From: Rhynchopus sp. YZ270_cl-10
Lineage: Eukaryota; Euglenozoa; Diplonemea; Diplonemida; Diplonemidae
Direction of reading: 5' to 3'
Assembly: GCA_964035575.1 (NCBI GenBank)
Contig: OZ037900.1
Location: 1,116,001-1,180,000 of the forward strand
Length of the DNA stretch: 64,000 bases
Positions within the stretch are counted from its first letter, which is position 1. Each line of letters starts with the position of its first letter. Below the pieces are notes generated by a model. The model had not been told where the DNA came from. It saw nothing but the letters and a program-made list of their open reading frames with translations, and did not search any database. A program made the position numbers and the translations under genes. Positions 1 to 12,098 of the stretch are shown piece after piece.

Positions 1-355
1 GGAAATCGATCTGTCTCCCTTGAGCGGTATCACAGCGATTGGTCCGGGGTTCCTGAGCCTGTGCACTTCGCTGAAGCAACTTGATCTCTCTCCCTTTGTG
101 AGAGTCACTGCGATTGATTCCTTCTTTCTTTGTGGATGCAAGGCTTTGGAAGATCTTAATCTCGCTGGCAGTGTGACTGTGATTAAGGATTGTTTCCTGA
201 ACGAGTGTCATTCGCTGACAGAACTTGATCTATCTCCCTTGAGCAACGTCTTGGAGGTAGGGACGCATTTCCTGTTTAAGAGTTCTTCTGCATTCTACGG
301 AAAGAAGAAGTGCAGCAAAGTCGTGTTACAGAAATTAGATATGAAGTGGGAGTAA
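1..355 (+). CDS. Leucine-rich-repeat protein, BspA-like, 3' end (5' part outside window)
   Basis: The frame is open from base 2 to a TAA at 353-355 (117 residues visible). It shows about four LRRs of 23-24 residues with a recurring LDLSPL/LDLSPF strand followed by V.aIG..FL.gC.sL, the LRR_5/BspA-like pattern common in protist surface or scaffold proteins. LRRs of this type mediate protein binding; the partner cannot be inferred. The last repeat runs into a short basic tail (KKKCSK) and ends in WE. The stop TAA lies inside a perfect splice-donor-like GTAAGG (352-357), so the true C terminus may lie in a further exon; see the candidate intron. It is co-directional with the helicase gene downstream. 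Confidence 0.75.
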   Translation, partial: EIDLSPLSGITAIGPGFLSLCTSLKQLDLSPFVRVTAIDSFFLCGCKALEDLNLAGSVTVIKDCFLNECHSLTELDLSPLSNVLEVGTHFLFKSSSAFYGKKKCSKVVLQKLDMKWE

Positions 356-486
356 GGAATAGCTCCATGCCATACAAAACCGAATGCCAAAAGCGAAAAA
401 AACCACAGTGGAGATTGCACAACTGTGGCAACACAACCGAGGCAACTACACTACTCCAACAATTTTTCAAAAAAAAGCAAAAACAG
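352..486 (+). other. Candidate cis-intron at the 3' end of the LRR gene
   Basis: GTAAGG begins at 352 and an AAAAACAG acceptor ends at 486. The 135-nt interval would resemble PRP43 intron 2 (139 nt) in length. It carries a 55-nt block (410-464) almost identical to a block inside that intron. Splicing would replace the stop at 353 with about 31 further residues that do not look like LRRs, so the interval could equally be 3' UTR. Confidence 0.35.
410..464 (+). repeat. 55-nt repeat, copy 1 (shared with PRP43 intron 2)
   Basis: The block starts GGAGATTGCACAACTGTG and ends ACTCCAACAATT. It matches 3386-3440 with two substitutions by eye, while the sequence on either side is unrelated. It lies 55 nt downstream of the LRR stop codon. 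Confidence 0.75.
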
Positions 487-540
487 AACTTTAAATTTGG
501 CAGACTTTTTTTTGGGATGTTTCTTTGCACACAACCACCT

Positions 541-582
541 TAGGCAATACCCGATGGCGAATTCGCCTTCGGGGTATGCCTA
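541..582. repeat. 42-nt near-perfect palindrome
   Basis: The arms read TAGGCAATACCCGATGGCGA and its near reverse complement around a central GAATTC. There are only a few mismatches, one of them a one-base offset. It would extrude or fold as a hairpin of about 18 bp in the LRR-PRP43 spacer. Confidence 0.7.
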
Positions 583-588
583 GTGAAC

Positions 589-650
589 ACTTCAGAACAC
601 TCCACGATGCATCATGGTAGTGTGCACAGCACAAAGAGTGTTCTGTGAAG
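589..650. repeat. Second hairpin in the LRR-PRP43 spacer
   Basis: AGAACACTC (594-602) pairs with GAGTGTTCT (636-644). The stem is extended outward by CTTC/GAAG after a small bulge. The hairpin directly follows the 541-582 palindrome. It could be part of a structured 3' UTR or an intergenic RNA; no known family was recognised. Confidence 0.5.
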
Positions 651-3524
<2,874 letters not shown>

Positions 3525-3707
3525 GAGGGGAGACCCCATCCCGACCACACCCCCCCCTCCCCAACCATCATATTCCCAGGAGGCAGCTGGATGTCACCCA
3601 CGTCCTCCCAAGGCAAATTTTCGTACCCCCACACATATTCCCCCCCACCCGTAACCCGGCTTCCCCACCCCACTCCCATCCCTCCCCCCCGTCCGTTTTT
3701 CTTTTAC
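3525..3707. other. C-rich spacer after PRP43, no gene seen
   Basis: This is the PRP43 3' UTR and spacer, dominated by runs of C (for example CCCCCCCTCCCC) on the plus strand. No reading frame or RNA gene is supportable. Confidence 0.5.
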
Positions 3708-3890
3708 GTCAAACATGGCTTCATAAATATATTCAATATTTTTTTTCACGTTTTTTTCAATATCAATATATTGATCAATATCACGTAGGAAATTTTCAAT
3801 ATATTGACACTTTTACCGTGTAAATTTCCCATTCAATATTTGCAAATATTGATCAATATATTGATCAATATATTGACACTTTCCTTCACA
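3708..3890. repeat. ATTGATCAAT-rich inverted repeat block
   Basis: Multiple overlapping copies of TCAATATATTGATCAATAT are self-complementary. The left part (3714-3733) is a perfect inverted match to 6507-6526 (core CATGGCTTCATAAATATATT), so this block and 6501-6533 face each other across 2.8 kb. Confidence 0.65.
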
Positions 3891-5670
3891 CAATGGTCTT
3901 GCGCCCCTTGGAAACTGGTTCTGCATCTTCCAACCTCACACAACTCGTGCACCACACATAAAAACATGCCCGAGTTGAGGCACAAAAAAATTGCCCCAAT
4001 TTCCAGGACTGGTAATTGAACTTCGGACCAAAAAATGCAAAAAATATGGCGACTTGTGTGATACCAACTATGACAAAATTCCACATGACTTCTCGAGTCC
4101 GCATTGCACTTCGCGGTAGCCCCAAGGGAAGACACCCTTCTTCAGAAGCCAGGTAGAGAATGCTGTTCCCCACCCACCCCCTCTCACTGTCCGCGTAGAT
4201 CCCCCCACTAAGGGGCCATCTGATGCCACAAGGCAAGTCGCTCCCCCGCGATGGCATTGAATGGCACGTGCGCGTTTACGAACTGAGCCATGATTGCCCT
4301 TAGAGTCTCACGGTAACACGTGCAAAATCATAGAATTTTTTTGGCTGTTAAAAAGGCTGGGGTATAAAGAGGTCGCGTGATTCGTCGAGCGGTTGTGAAC
4401 CGCCTCCGTTTTCTTACGGTACGGAACACCCACCTCCTACCCTTTGCATGAGCTCGACTGCGTTTTAGCACGTTTCAACTACTCTTTTTTCTCGTTCTGT
4501 ACCCAGAACAACCTCCTCTCCAAGCAGCAAACCCCACCCCTGACCAGGGGAAGCCTCCTGGGCCCACAAGCGGAACTATTTACTCACTGATCCTCTCATA
4601 AAAAAAGACATGTGGATGGATGGATTTTTCAAATGTATGTTCGCAACTCTCATAAAAAAGTAGCGTACCGTGCGCCTGCGGCGCGGACAAAATTTGGTTT
4701 TGCGAATCCTAAATATTTTTTGCTAGCTCGTGTGGTTGATGAGCGAGAACGAAACCAAATCGATCGCAACGCCTCGTACACTAGCTAAAACACCTGAATG
4801 GTCACAGAACACAACGCAGTGCATGGTTTTGTGGGTTGTTTTTGCCCACAGAAGTACCCCTGTGCGTCCTAGACCTGGTTCTAGCACCCCAGAATCGCGT
4901 TCCCCAGTCCATATAGCCGGGTATGGGCCCAAAAAACCACCCAAAAAGGCGAAAATCCCGGTTTTTGGTGAAAAACGCCTGTTTTGCCCATAGGGTACTT
5001 AAGGAACGCACGTTTCTAAAGCATTTCCCACGTAAACTCGCGACACGAAAATAGGAATTAAAAACAAATCTCTCACAGATCTGATTTGGTGATCCGCATT
5101 TTTGAGGCCCAATAGTTACAACGCCGAAAAAATCTTACACTTTGGTGCATTTTCGGGTGGGTGCACCAGGGGGGTACTGGGAGGGCAACCTTAAAAACCT
5201 AAACACAAGTGTTTAGGAATTACGAGCGGTAGCCCGCAGCTCTACCCTATCCATGCTATAGTTTGGCTGTGATAATGTGCGATTTATGGCACCATCTTTG
5301 AAATGTTGCGCACATGGCTTCAACAGAAAAGTTTGACCCTTTGCCTCTCCACTCTGTGGCTGGAAGGGAGCTGAGAATAAGGTCCCGGGTACTGTCCCAG
5401 GACTAGAACTAGGACGGGTACTGGGCACTGGGTACAGTCCCAGTCCTAGGGACTGGGAATACCCCCACCCTCCCGCGCCCGGGTCCCTGACCCGCTTTCA
5501 GGCGTTTTCACAGCGTTTTCGACATATTGTGCCCAGTCCCACTGAGAATAACCGGGTCCCGGGTCCCCAAGTCTTATTCTCAGCTATGGCCTCCCGTCAA
5601 GGAAAAAGCAGGCACTGCAACGTCAATATTCAATAATATTGACAGTTTTCAGTCAATATTATTGACACTT
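3891..5670. other. Intergenic, no supported gene; degenerate repeats
   Basis: The region is A/T-homopolymer and C-tract rich with only short frames. Visible structures are a CGAGCGGTTGTGAACCGCC hairpin near 4388, an inverted AGCTGAGAATAAG pair (5369-5381 and 5573-5585) around a CCCGGGT/GTCCCAG-rich stretch, and AATATTGAC repeats at 5620-5670. The segment near 4915-4990 resembles the interior of the fold-back elements downstream. Confidence 0.45.
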
Positions 5671-6465
5671 TCAATATGGGTGGATGCCAAAACCTCCCCC
5701 CCCCCTAATTTCACTACGATTTTTGATTTTTTTTTATTTCTAAACCAATCTACTGAAGTTTCAACTTGTGCACGAAGCATTTTACTTTTCTTTTCTACGT
5801 TTTGCAAAACACACAACATAAAAAGAAAGATGGGACCATTTTTGTTGATCCCTCACCATATACTATCAATTTATTGATTGCATATGATGAAAATATTATT
5901 TCTGTTGGGAGGCTATGAGAGGCCCAGGCACATGTACAAGGGGGGTTTGGGGGGTCTGGGGGACGTTTTGGGGTCTGGGGGGTGTTTTGGGGTCTTTTTT
6001 ATGATATGCGACGCTTTTTTGGACATGTATGTGTATTGTGGCCTGTATTGCCACAGTTCGTACACGTTCTTTGTGAAACTGAACAAACTGAAGTAACAAA
6101 ATCCCGCTTTCTCTTAGCCATGCGGTGAAGGGCCTCTGTCATATCTTCTTCTTCTTGAGGGACCCCACGGACGCATTCCTCTATACCTTCAAGGTAAGTG
6201 TTGAGTCCAACCCTGGGCATTCTTTATGTGTCTATCTGTTCTGGGGTTGTAAGGCACGGGGAGTAAAAAATAGCCTAAAAACACAAAAAAATACCCACAA
6301 AAAAGTGTATTTTTTCCCAAAAGCCCCCAAAACCCGCCGGAAAATGGTTTTGGGGGTGGTTCTGGGCAGTTTTCGGCGCTTATTTCTGGTAAAACCTGGT
6401 AAAACCGCAAAAAATCGTAGTGAAATTAGGGGGAGGGGGGGGTTTTGGCATCGACCCATATTCAA
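5671..6465. mobile_element. Fold-back element A, about 795 bp, non-coding
   Basis: The terminal arms 5671-5726 and 6410-6465 are inverted copies at about 90% identity by eye. They share CAATATGGGT, GATGCCAAAAC, a C-run and CCTAATTTCACTACGATTTT. The interior lacks a transposase frame. The segment 6271-6367 (TAGCCTAAAA ... GGGTGGTTCTGGGCA) resembles the interior of element B (7571-7678), so the two belong to one family. No clear target-site duplication was found. Confidence 0.55.
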
Positions 6466-6500
6466 TCAATAATATTCATCACCAAATCAATATAGTGACG

Positions 6501-6533
6501 ATATTCAATATATTTATGAAGCCATGGTCAAAC
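6501..6533. repeat. Inverted partner of 3708-3739
   Basis: It contains AATATATTTATGAAGCCATG, the exact reverse complement of 3714-3733, with imperfect extension on both sides. Confidence 0.65.
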
Positions 6534-7130
6534 CTCGCAAAAAAGCAAACAAAGTTTGGGAAAGGGGGAAAGAAGAGGTGCTACGTTAGTCCGATCGAGA
6601 GAGGGGGTTTTGTGGGTCTGGTTGGGAAGGGAGGGGTAAAAAAAGCAGAAAGTGTCAAGTGGCAAAAAATAAAATAAAATAAATGTGCGTTTCAGCACGT
6701 TCGCTGCATTGCTGTACTGAGCTGGGTAAGCTGCTCCAGGCGACTTTATGGGGGGGTGGGTGGACTGATATGGGGGGCGTGTGTGTTTTTTTTTTATTTT
6801 AATTTTTTTTTTTTTGAATAGTTATTTGCCTCGACGTTCCCCCCTTTTTGACAAAACTGTTATGCCCTTTGTGAAGGCGATCGGCAGCTGTTTCTTCGAT
6901 CTAATTTACGCAAAAAATCCAAGCAAACACGCCCTTGCTAAACCAAAGCAAAAGCGAGGGGAAAAAAATACAAACGAAAATCAAAACAAATGCCAGTACC
7001 AGTATGGGAGACCTGCAGCAATAATTGCTCTTCCTTTTAAAGACAACTGAATTATGCTTTTTGGTGGGGCAACGGGCAGGGGGACGTTCGTTGAAAAAGT
7101 AAAAAGGAGCTATCCGCAACAGTAGCCCTC
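6534..7130. other. Intergenic, no gene seen
   Basis: The stretch is rich in A/G and T runs, including long T tracts near 6785-6815. Frames are short and of homopolymer composition. Nothing recognisable. Confidence 0.45.
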
Positions 7131-7164
7131 CCCCCACCACCACCACCACCACCACCCCCCCCCC
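7131..7164. repeat. CAC/poly-C microsatellite
   Basis: A (CAC)n tract passes into ten C residues directly against the left end of fold-back element B. A similar C run (7965-7978) flanks its right end. Confidence 0.85.
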
Positions 7165-7963
7165 TAGGGGCGGTCATATGTATGTGAGAAACTGACATTT
7201 TTCAAAATGTTGTCAAAAGCGATTCTAAGGTAAAAAAAAGTAGAAAATCCACCCCACAGGCCCAAAAAAATGTGGTGTGCCCCGTTTTCCACCCTTTTTG
7301 TGCCTCTCAGGGGCCCAAATCACAGTTTTTTAAAAATTGCCCCCTTACGGTACCTGAGTGCCCCCCTGGTTTGCCCCTTCAGGTTGACTATGGACAGAAA
7401 ACACCCCAATATGGCCCAGAACATAGAGCAAAGGGTATATTTCACCCCCAAAACCCCACAGGAGACCCACAAAACCGTAACTGAGGTGTTTCGTGACTCC
7501 TGTTGGTGCTCAAGCCTCATAAAACCCGAAACACCGGTCAGACAGTGAAAATAGGCTAAAACAGGCCAAAATAGCCTGAAAATGGCCTAAAATGGCCAAA
7601 AAACACCCAAAAAAGCTATGTTTTCCCTCAAAAACACCCGGAAAGTCGCAGAAACCCGATTCCAGGGTGGTTCTGGGCACCTGTGGGGGCTCATACCCCA
7701 TAGAATGTCAAAAATATGGTGTAAATGTGGTTTTTTTGAAACCCAGCCATTTTAGCCTACAGGGGTACCATAAGGGGGCAATTTTTAAAAAACTGTGATT
7801 TGGGCCCCTGAGAGGCACAAAAAGGGTGGAAAACGGGGCACACCACATTTTTTTGGGCCTGTGGGGTGGATTTTCTACTTTTTTTTACCTTAGAATCGCT
7901 TTTGACAACATTTTGAAAAATGTCATTTTCTCACACTTTTAATACAGGATATGACCGCCCCTA
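7165..7963. mobile_element. Fold-back element B, 799 bp with about 160-190 bp inverted arms
   Basis: The ends are TAGGGGCGGTCATAT and its reverse complement. Arms 7193-7354 and 7764-7925 match with only about one or two differences by eye. The interior (about 410 bp) has no plausible transposase, so this is a non-autonomous MITE-like or fold-back element. Poly-C on both flanks may be the target or the duplication. Near identity of the arms suggests recent insertion or arm conversion. Confidence 0.75.
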
Positions 7964-8269
7964 CACCCCCCCCCCCCCGCCATCTCCCGTACCCTTGCGC
8001 TCGATGTTGAGGGGAGGGGGGCACAGCAATCAATCACATCAAAAAGAAACCCTACCCTGCCCTATGTCTTTTTGAAACGATGCCCTCAAAACGCCCAAAC
8101 TCTCTCTCTCTCTCTCTCGTTTTGCTGCATTGTCAGGTATCAGTGTCAGGTGTTCTTGCCACCTTCCTACCTTCTGTGGTGGAGATAGTACATGTCTGAG
8201 GCGCATTCGCCGTTGACACTGTACGCCTATGCTTTCAACCCCCAACACCACACCACACCACACCCCTGC
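7964..8269. other. Spacer upstream of the kelch gene
   Basis: It holds a poly-C run, a (TC)9 tract at 8101-8118 followed by GTTTTGCTGCATTGTCAG (a second possible splice acceptor ending at 8136), and a short out-of-frame ATG at 8192. No separate gene seen. Confidence 0.5.
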
Positions 8270-8271
8270 AG
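8270..8271 (+). promoter_or_regulatory. Probable SL trans-splice acceptor AG for the kelch gene
   Basis: CACCACACCACACCCCTGCAG ends 14 nt before the in-frame ATG at 8286. Using it avoids the out-of-frame ATG at 8192. Confidence 0.45.
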
Positions 8272-8285
8272 GCCTCAAGGGCAAT

Positions 8286-11200
8286 ATGCTGCCTCCAGAG
8301 AAGGTCTGCCCCAAGGCGTGGGAGGACAACGTCGCGTCTGAGGCTGTGTCGTGTGCGCCGTTCTCGGGGCTGCAGGCGGGTGGGGTGGAAGTGCATGTGC
8401 CCACGATGCAGCGTATCAGCGGCAGTGTGGCAGTGGTGCAGCATGCTGTCGGGCGTGCAGGGCGCAGCAGGCAGGCGCAGGAGGAGGTGTTACTGTGTGG
8501 CGGCATCTGTGCCTGCAGGCCCGACACTCTCGCAGGCGTGCAGGGCTTTGCCGCACCACTGCCGCACCGTGCGGAGCAGAAGGGGCGCAGCCTTGCACCA
8601 CAGGGCACGCTCTCTCGTGACGAGCCGTGGGTACAGCGCTACCTGCACGCGTCGTGCGCAGTCGCAGAAGGCGTGCTGCTCTCGGGTGGTGTCGGCAGTG
8701 CTGCAGGCAACCCGCAGCCCTTGGGTGATGTGTGCCTCGTGGCGGCAGAGGCTGGTGGTGCCATGACAGCCTTCGCGACGCCACTCGCACAACGCATGGC
8801 ACACACGATGTGCTCGCGCCCTGGGTGCAGTGCTGCAGTGCTCTTTGGTGGGTGGGAGTGGCGCGCCGTGCGTGGGGTAGTGCGGCAGCGGCTGTCGAAC
8901 ACAGTGGCGACGGTCTCACTTCTGCGGGGGGTGGAGGGCAGGTGTACACTCGAAGTTGCGAAGGCTGTGCCACGCTGTGCATGCGCATGCACGTCTCGCA
9001 CGGCAGAACCCACACACCGCACTCCCGTGTCAGAGCCGCACGCCACGCCAGAGGAAGACCTTGAGAAGGTGTCCAACAAAACAGTCCCCCCCGAGAGCGA
9101 CGCCCACTCATTGGAAATAGTGGAAGCAGACGTTCAAGTGGCTGCACCGGAAGAGGGGAGGGAGGCAGAGGCGGCAGTCAAGATGTGCGAATGCAGCTGC
9201 CACCGGCCAGGTCCCGCTGTGGCCCCACAGGTGCCGGCACCGCGTGCCTACCACACAGCAGTTCTGACATACGACGAAGGTCGCAAGGGTAGGGAGTTGT
9301 GTGACTCGAGCCTGGTGGTGATGGGGGGGGTGGGACACAGGGTGGAGACGTCGCAGCGAAAGCGGATGTGCCTTCTCTCGGACGTGTGGGTGTATAGCTG
9401 TGGTGAGGGACGTTGGTCGTGTGTCGAGGTGCCTGGCTTCGCAGCTGCTGTGGGGCAAGGCATTGCGGGCCACTCTGCAGTGTTCCACCCAAGGTCTCAG
9501 GCGGTGTTGGTGTGCGGTGGCGTTCGGGGGGAGCTGGCGTCTGCACAGCGGTGCCTTGCGGTCCACGTCTCGGGTCCTACCCCCGTGTGCAGAGAGGTCC
9601 ACATCCCGAACCGCGTTGGACACGTCTTTGCTGCGTCCCGCATCTACCACTCTGCAGTGCTGGTGGAGGCAGGCGAGGTGCACCAGCACCATCACACCTC
9701 CGGCACATCTGAGCATGGGAAGCGGTGCTATGCGAAGGTGCTGCGACAGCGTGATGTGGCAGTCCACAGCAGCTCAGCAGACGTCAGAGTCATGCTTTTT
9801 GGAGGGGTGCATACCTCTGGGCTGTCGCGGGTCGGTAGCCAGTGCACATATACACCTGAGGCACTGGGCGTCTTTGACAAGCCTCTGCGGCGCAGGATTG
9901 ACATCGCGGCAGTGACGACCCCCGCCAACACGTACTGCGACCTCGCCCTCGCAGCTGCGGCACCTGTCGTGTACAGCTCGCTCGGCAGGCGGCTGTATGA
10001 GGCGCAGATTGCGTCGCTGGTCACACTCGACTCAATGGCGACACGTGCTGCCGAGGAGGACTTCCGTGCTGTGCATTCGATGCACCCACAGGTCGGCGGC
10101 TATGTGTCGCAGACAGCACCGTGCCTGGCCTTCCGACTACTGCAACACACGTTCCTAGCCTCTGTGCGTGCCCTCATGCGTGCAGGCGTGGTGTGCTACA
10201 GCCACAGTCAGGGAAAGGCGCACCGGAAGCGGACGCACCTCTGGCGTGCGCAGTACTGTCTCAGCAAGGACGGCACGTCTGAAGTGGGCAAGACAAGTGG
10301 ACAGGACATAGCACAACACATTGAGGCCGCATGCGGGATGGAGCCCCCCGTCTTCGTACGGCGCTACGGGAAGGCCATGTGCTCGGAGCTGTGTGCGTTC
10401 CTCTCACATCTTGACGCGTTGACACTGTTTGTGGAGACGGCTGACGCAGACGTCAATGACTTCCACCCGCCGTTGATTGGGTTTCTACGTGCGATGCGTG
10501 TGTGCAAGGCAGCAGGCGGCAGTGATGTACTCCGCACTGCCGTCGCACACCTGCGTGGTGCTAGGGGGCGGTGGTGTGCTGGCAGCGATGAAGTCACCTC
10601 TGCGACCCCCACCAGCTGCCATTCGGTCTCGTCGGCATCAGGGGGGAACGACACCGACAGCACGAACGACATCAACGACGACACCAACACTGCCGTGCAG
10701 GCGACACTGCGGTACAGTGCACTCCGCAGCGTCCTTGCCTCCAGCATCGACGACGCCGCCTCCGAGCGTCTCTACTACAGTGGTGTGACCAAACGCAGCG
10801 AGGTACTGCGCAAGACAATACGGCGGGCCCTCCAGGCAGAGCCGTGCCCACGGCGCGTGTCCGTCAAGCGAGGTGCCCTGCAGGGCACCGTGCACCGCCT
10901 TCACATGAAGGGCTGTGCCGCAGTGCGTGCACACAGGGCACAGGCACGGCCCGCCCCGATTGTGGCTCGAAAGTCACTCTCCGGGCCAGACCAGCAGGCC
11001 TGCGAGGATGCTTTTGTGCGGCGCTTCTACTACCTCCCTGTCGAGGCACGCCACAAGTACCGCAACCTGCTGCAGCTCTGCCACACCTCCTATGTCGAAG
11101 GTCTTGCCTCGGGTACGGTGCCGCTACGGACTGCGCGCACGATGCTGTCGTGCACGCGCAAGGCACTTGCGATCTCGATGGGCACCATGCTGTACTGCCC

Positions 11201-11926
11201 GACGAACTACCCGATAGCGCCGTGTTGCACCTACAAGCCGCCGCCCGTTGGGTGCTTCCGATCCTTGCGGCATCAGAAGGCAGAGATGCTGCGCATGACA
11301 CAAGGACGGAAGGTGCCCGACGGAGAGGTCTTGATGGGTGCCCTGCAGGCTATCGTTGAACACGTTGCACACGAGATGAAGAAGGCGAAACGCACACTTA
11401 CAGAGAGCGCCTTCAGGGAGTACACCTCAGTGAAGCTTGACCCGTTCACCACCTTCGAGATCACGTGCACTCTTGAGAAGCTTGGGAAGACCGCCGAAAT
11501 GGACGACCTGGAGCCGCATCTGGACTTTTTCTGGCACCAGGGATCATTCCTTCCGAGCCATCCCACTGTGAGGGATGTGGGGGTGATGGCATCACGTTGT
11601 TCAAAGTCGTTGCACGGGACCATCGTCTCACGCGATGCAGAAGCAGTACCGCTCCCGCCACCTGTATTAGTGTTCCCTGCGCCAGGGTTCACGACCTTGC
11701 CGTCACGGAACGTTGTCGCTGAGGCAGTGTGGATGTTTGCGCACGGCTCTGTGGAGGTGCAACGACGTCTGCGACAGTTTAAAACCGAGTGCCCCGCAAT
11801 TTCGTGGTAAGTGCATTGATAGTGCAGCAAACTGACAATTCCCCTCCCTCACCGAAAACGCTTTACAGCACGGTGTGCGAGGAGGGCCTGTCTTGTCTTT
11901 TTGGGGGGCAGCAGAATAAAGAATGA
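8286..11926 (+). CDS. Large kelch-repeat (beta-propeller) protein, function unknown
   Basis: The product is about 1192 residues with one predicted 3' intron (exons 8286-11806 and 11869-11926). The N-terminal half (about 110-540) has kelch-type blades of the form R.yHsavl....vlLfGG. Examples lie near 118 (RYLHASCAV..VLLSGG), 170 (RMAHTM..AVLFGGW), 318 (PRAYHTAVL..LVVMGG), 395 (GHSAVF..VLVCGG) and 451-506 (SRIYHSAVL..VMLFGG). Such propellers bind proteins. A Cys/His-rich insert near 300 (CECSCHRPG) separates blade groups. The C-terminal 600 residues are not recognised; they include a Ser/Thr/Asn/Asp-rich linker and basic helical segments. An alternative start at 8229 adds 19 residues. No signal peptide or membrane span is evident. 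It is GC-rich and co-directional with its neighbours. Confidence 0.8.
11807..11868 (+). other. Probable 62-nt cis-intron in the kelch gene
   Basis: The donor is TCGTG|GTAAGT and the acceptor CTTTACAG|CACGGT, with a possible branch sequence CTGAC inside. Unspliced RNA stops at once at TAA inside the donor. Splicing adds a Cys-containing tail ending GGQQNKE and a TGA at 11924-11926, next to an AATAAA-like sequence. Confidence 0.6.
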
Positions 11927-12091
11927 ATTAATTCAGTCTCGATGCTCCATATTTTTTAATTTGTCTTTCTCTCCTCTTTTTATGATTAAAAAGGACTCTT
12001 CGCAGAAATCACACAGAAAACCTGGAAACGGGGGGTGGGGAGAGGGGGGAAGAACCCTCTTCCCACCTTCCACCCCTCCACACCCCCACCC

Positions 12092-12093
12092 AG
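12092..12093 (+). promoter_or_regulatory. Probable SL trans-splice acceptor AG for the Cys-rich protein
   Basis: A long pyrimidine/CA tract (about 12055-12090, CTCTTCCCACCTTCCACCCC...) ends in CCCAG just 5 nt before ATG 12099, giving an extremely short leader. Confidence 0.6.
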
Positions 12094-12098
12094 ACACC

